Origin: Syntrophales bacterium
GTDB taxonomy: Bacteria > Desulfobacterota > Syntrophia > Syntrophales > UBA5619
NCBI GenBank assembly: GCA_028712015.1
Contig: JAQTRB010000023.1
Span: 1 to 13,908, forward strand
Direction: 5' to 3'
DNA length: 13,908 bases
Below, piece after piece: positions 13,420 to 13,908 of the stretch. The notes beneath the pieces were generated by a model. The model worked only from the letters and a program-made list of their open reading frames with translations. It was not told the origin of the DNA and ran no database searches. The stretch's first letter is position 1. Every line of letters begins with the position of its first letter. Made by a program: the position numbers and the translations under genes.

Positions 13420-13908
13420 CTACTGGTTCATCGAATCCAGGAACAATTGATTGTTCTCCGTCTTGCGGACCTTGTCCATAATGAACTCCATCGCGTCGAC
13501 GGGGTTCATCTCCTGGAGGAGTCTCCGCAAGATCCAGATCCGGTTGAGATTGTTCTTCGGGATGAGCAGTTCCTCTTTCCTCGTCCCCGAACGGATCAGG
13601 TCGAATGCCGGAAATACCCGCCGATCGGCGATCCGGCGATCGAGATGGAGTTCCATGTTGCCGGTCCCCTTGAATTCCTCGAAGATCACCTCGTCCATGC
13701 GGCTTCCCGTGTCGATCAGGGCCGTGGAGATGATCGTCAAACTGCCCCCGTTTTCGATGTTCCGCGCCGCCCCGAAGAACCGCTTCGGTTTGTGGAGCGC
13801 GTTGGAATCGACGCCGCCGGAGAGGACCTTGCCGGAGGGCGGCACGACCGTGTTGTAGGCGCGGGCCAAACGGGTGATGCTGTCCAGCAGGATGACGACA
13901 TCCTTCTT
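13420..13908 (-). CDS. rho: Transcription termination factor Rho, C-terminal part
   Basis: The gene enters from the right edge, and 162 C-terminal residues are present. Rho is a hexameric RNA-dependent ATPase that ends transcription and enforces polarity. The fragment opens with the Walker B region DVVILLDSITRLARAYN. It continues with the RNA-contacting Q-loop in VLSGGVDSNALHKPKRFFGA, then SLTIISTALIDTGSRMDEVI, EEFKGTGNMELHLDRRIADR and FPAFDLIRSGTRKEELL, each very close to E. coli Rho. It ends near the usual C-terminus, with the stop at 13420-13422. The reading frame runs without interruption from the window edge. The primary RNA-binding domain and Walker A lie outside the window. The rpmE gene follows 115 nt downstream behind its own promoter. 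Confidence 0.98.
   Translation of the reverse strand, partial: KKDVVILLDSITRLARAYNTVVPPSGKVLSGGVDSNALHKPKRFFGAARNIENGGSLTIISTALIDTGSRMDEVIFEEFKGTGNMELHLDRRIADRRVFPAFDLIRSGTRKEELLIPKNNLNRIWILRRLLQEMNPVDAMEFIMDKVRKTENNQLFLDSMNQ

Overview
The window is a compact, GC-rich bacterial housekeeping region. Every gene I can support lies on the minus strand, so transcription runs from high to low coordinates. Protein signatures and gene order suggest a deltaproteobacterium (Desulfobacterota), possibly near the Syntrophales. The reasons are rho-rpmE-prfA-prmC-murA-hisD in one run, nrnA between rbfA and truB, and a NusA with a helix-hairpin-helix C-terminus. This placement is inference from sequence memory, not from a search.

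In transcription order, the first block (13908 down to 7927) is rho (C-terminal part only), rpmE, prfA, prmC, murA and hisD. It covers transcription termination, ribosomal protein L31, release factor RF1 and the methyltransferase that modifies RF1, the first step of peptidoglycan synthesis, and the last step of histidine synthesis. A strong sigma70-type promoter precedes rpmE. Two palindromic non-coding elements separate prmC from murA and murA from hisD. The second supplies the murA stop codon and sits where I would expect hisG.

The second block (about 7947 down to 1) is tRNA-Gly(CCC), an intrinsic terminator, then rimP, nusA, infB, rbfA, nrnA, truB, rpsO and pnp (N-terminal part only). This is the classic transcription/translation operon: ribosome maturation (RimP, RbfA), transcription elongation (NusA), translation initiation (IF2), tRNA pseudouridylation (TruB), ribosomal protein S15, and RNA turnover (NrnA, PNPase). 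A tRNA gene heads the block, as metY heads the E. coli operon, and its promoter is embedded in the end of hisD. Several gaps between these genes contain hairpins. The largest is a 94-nt palindrome between rpsO and pnp, the position where E. coli carries its RNase III-processed pnp leader hairpin.

I found no defence system, prophage, transposase, CRISPR array or unknown protein gene. No gene-free stretch exceeds 300 bases. The coding content is ordinary; the noteworthy signals are in the intergenic DNA: three dissimilar palindromic elements, the tRNA-terminator-rimP arrangement, hairpins near ribosome binding sites, and the apparent absence of hisG.
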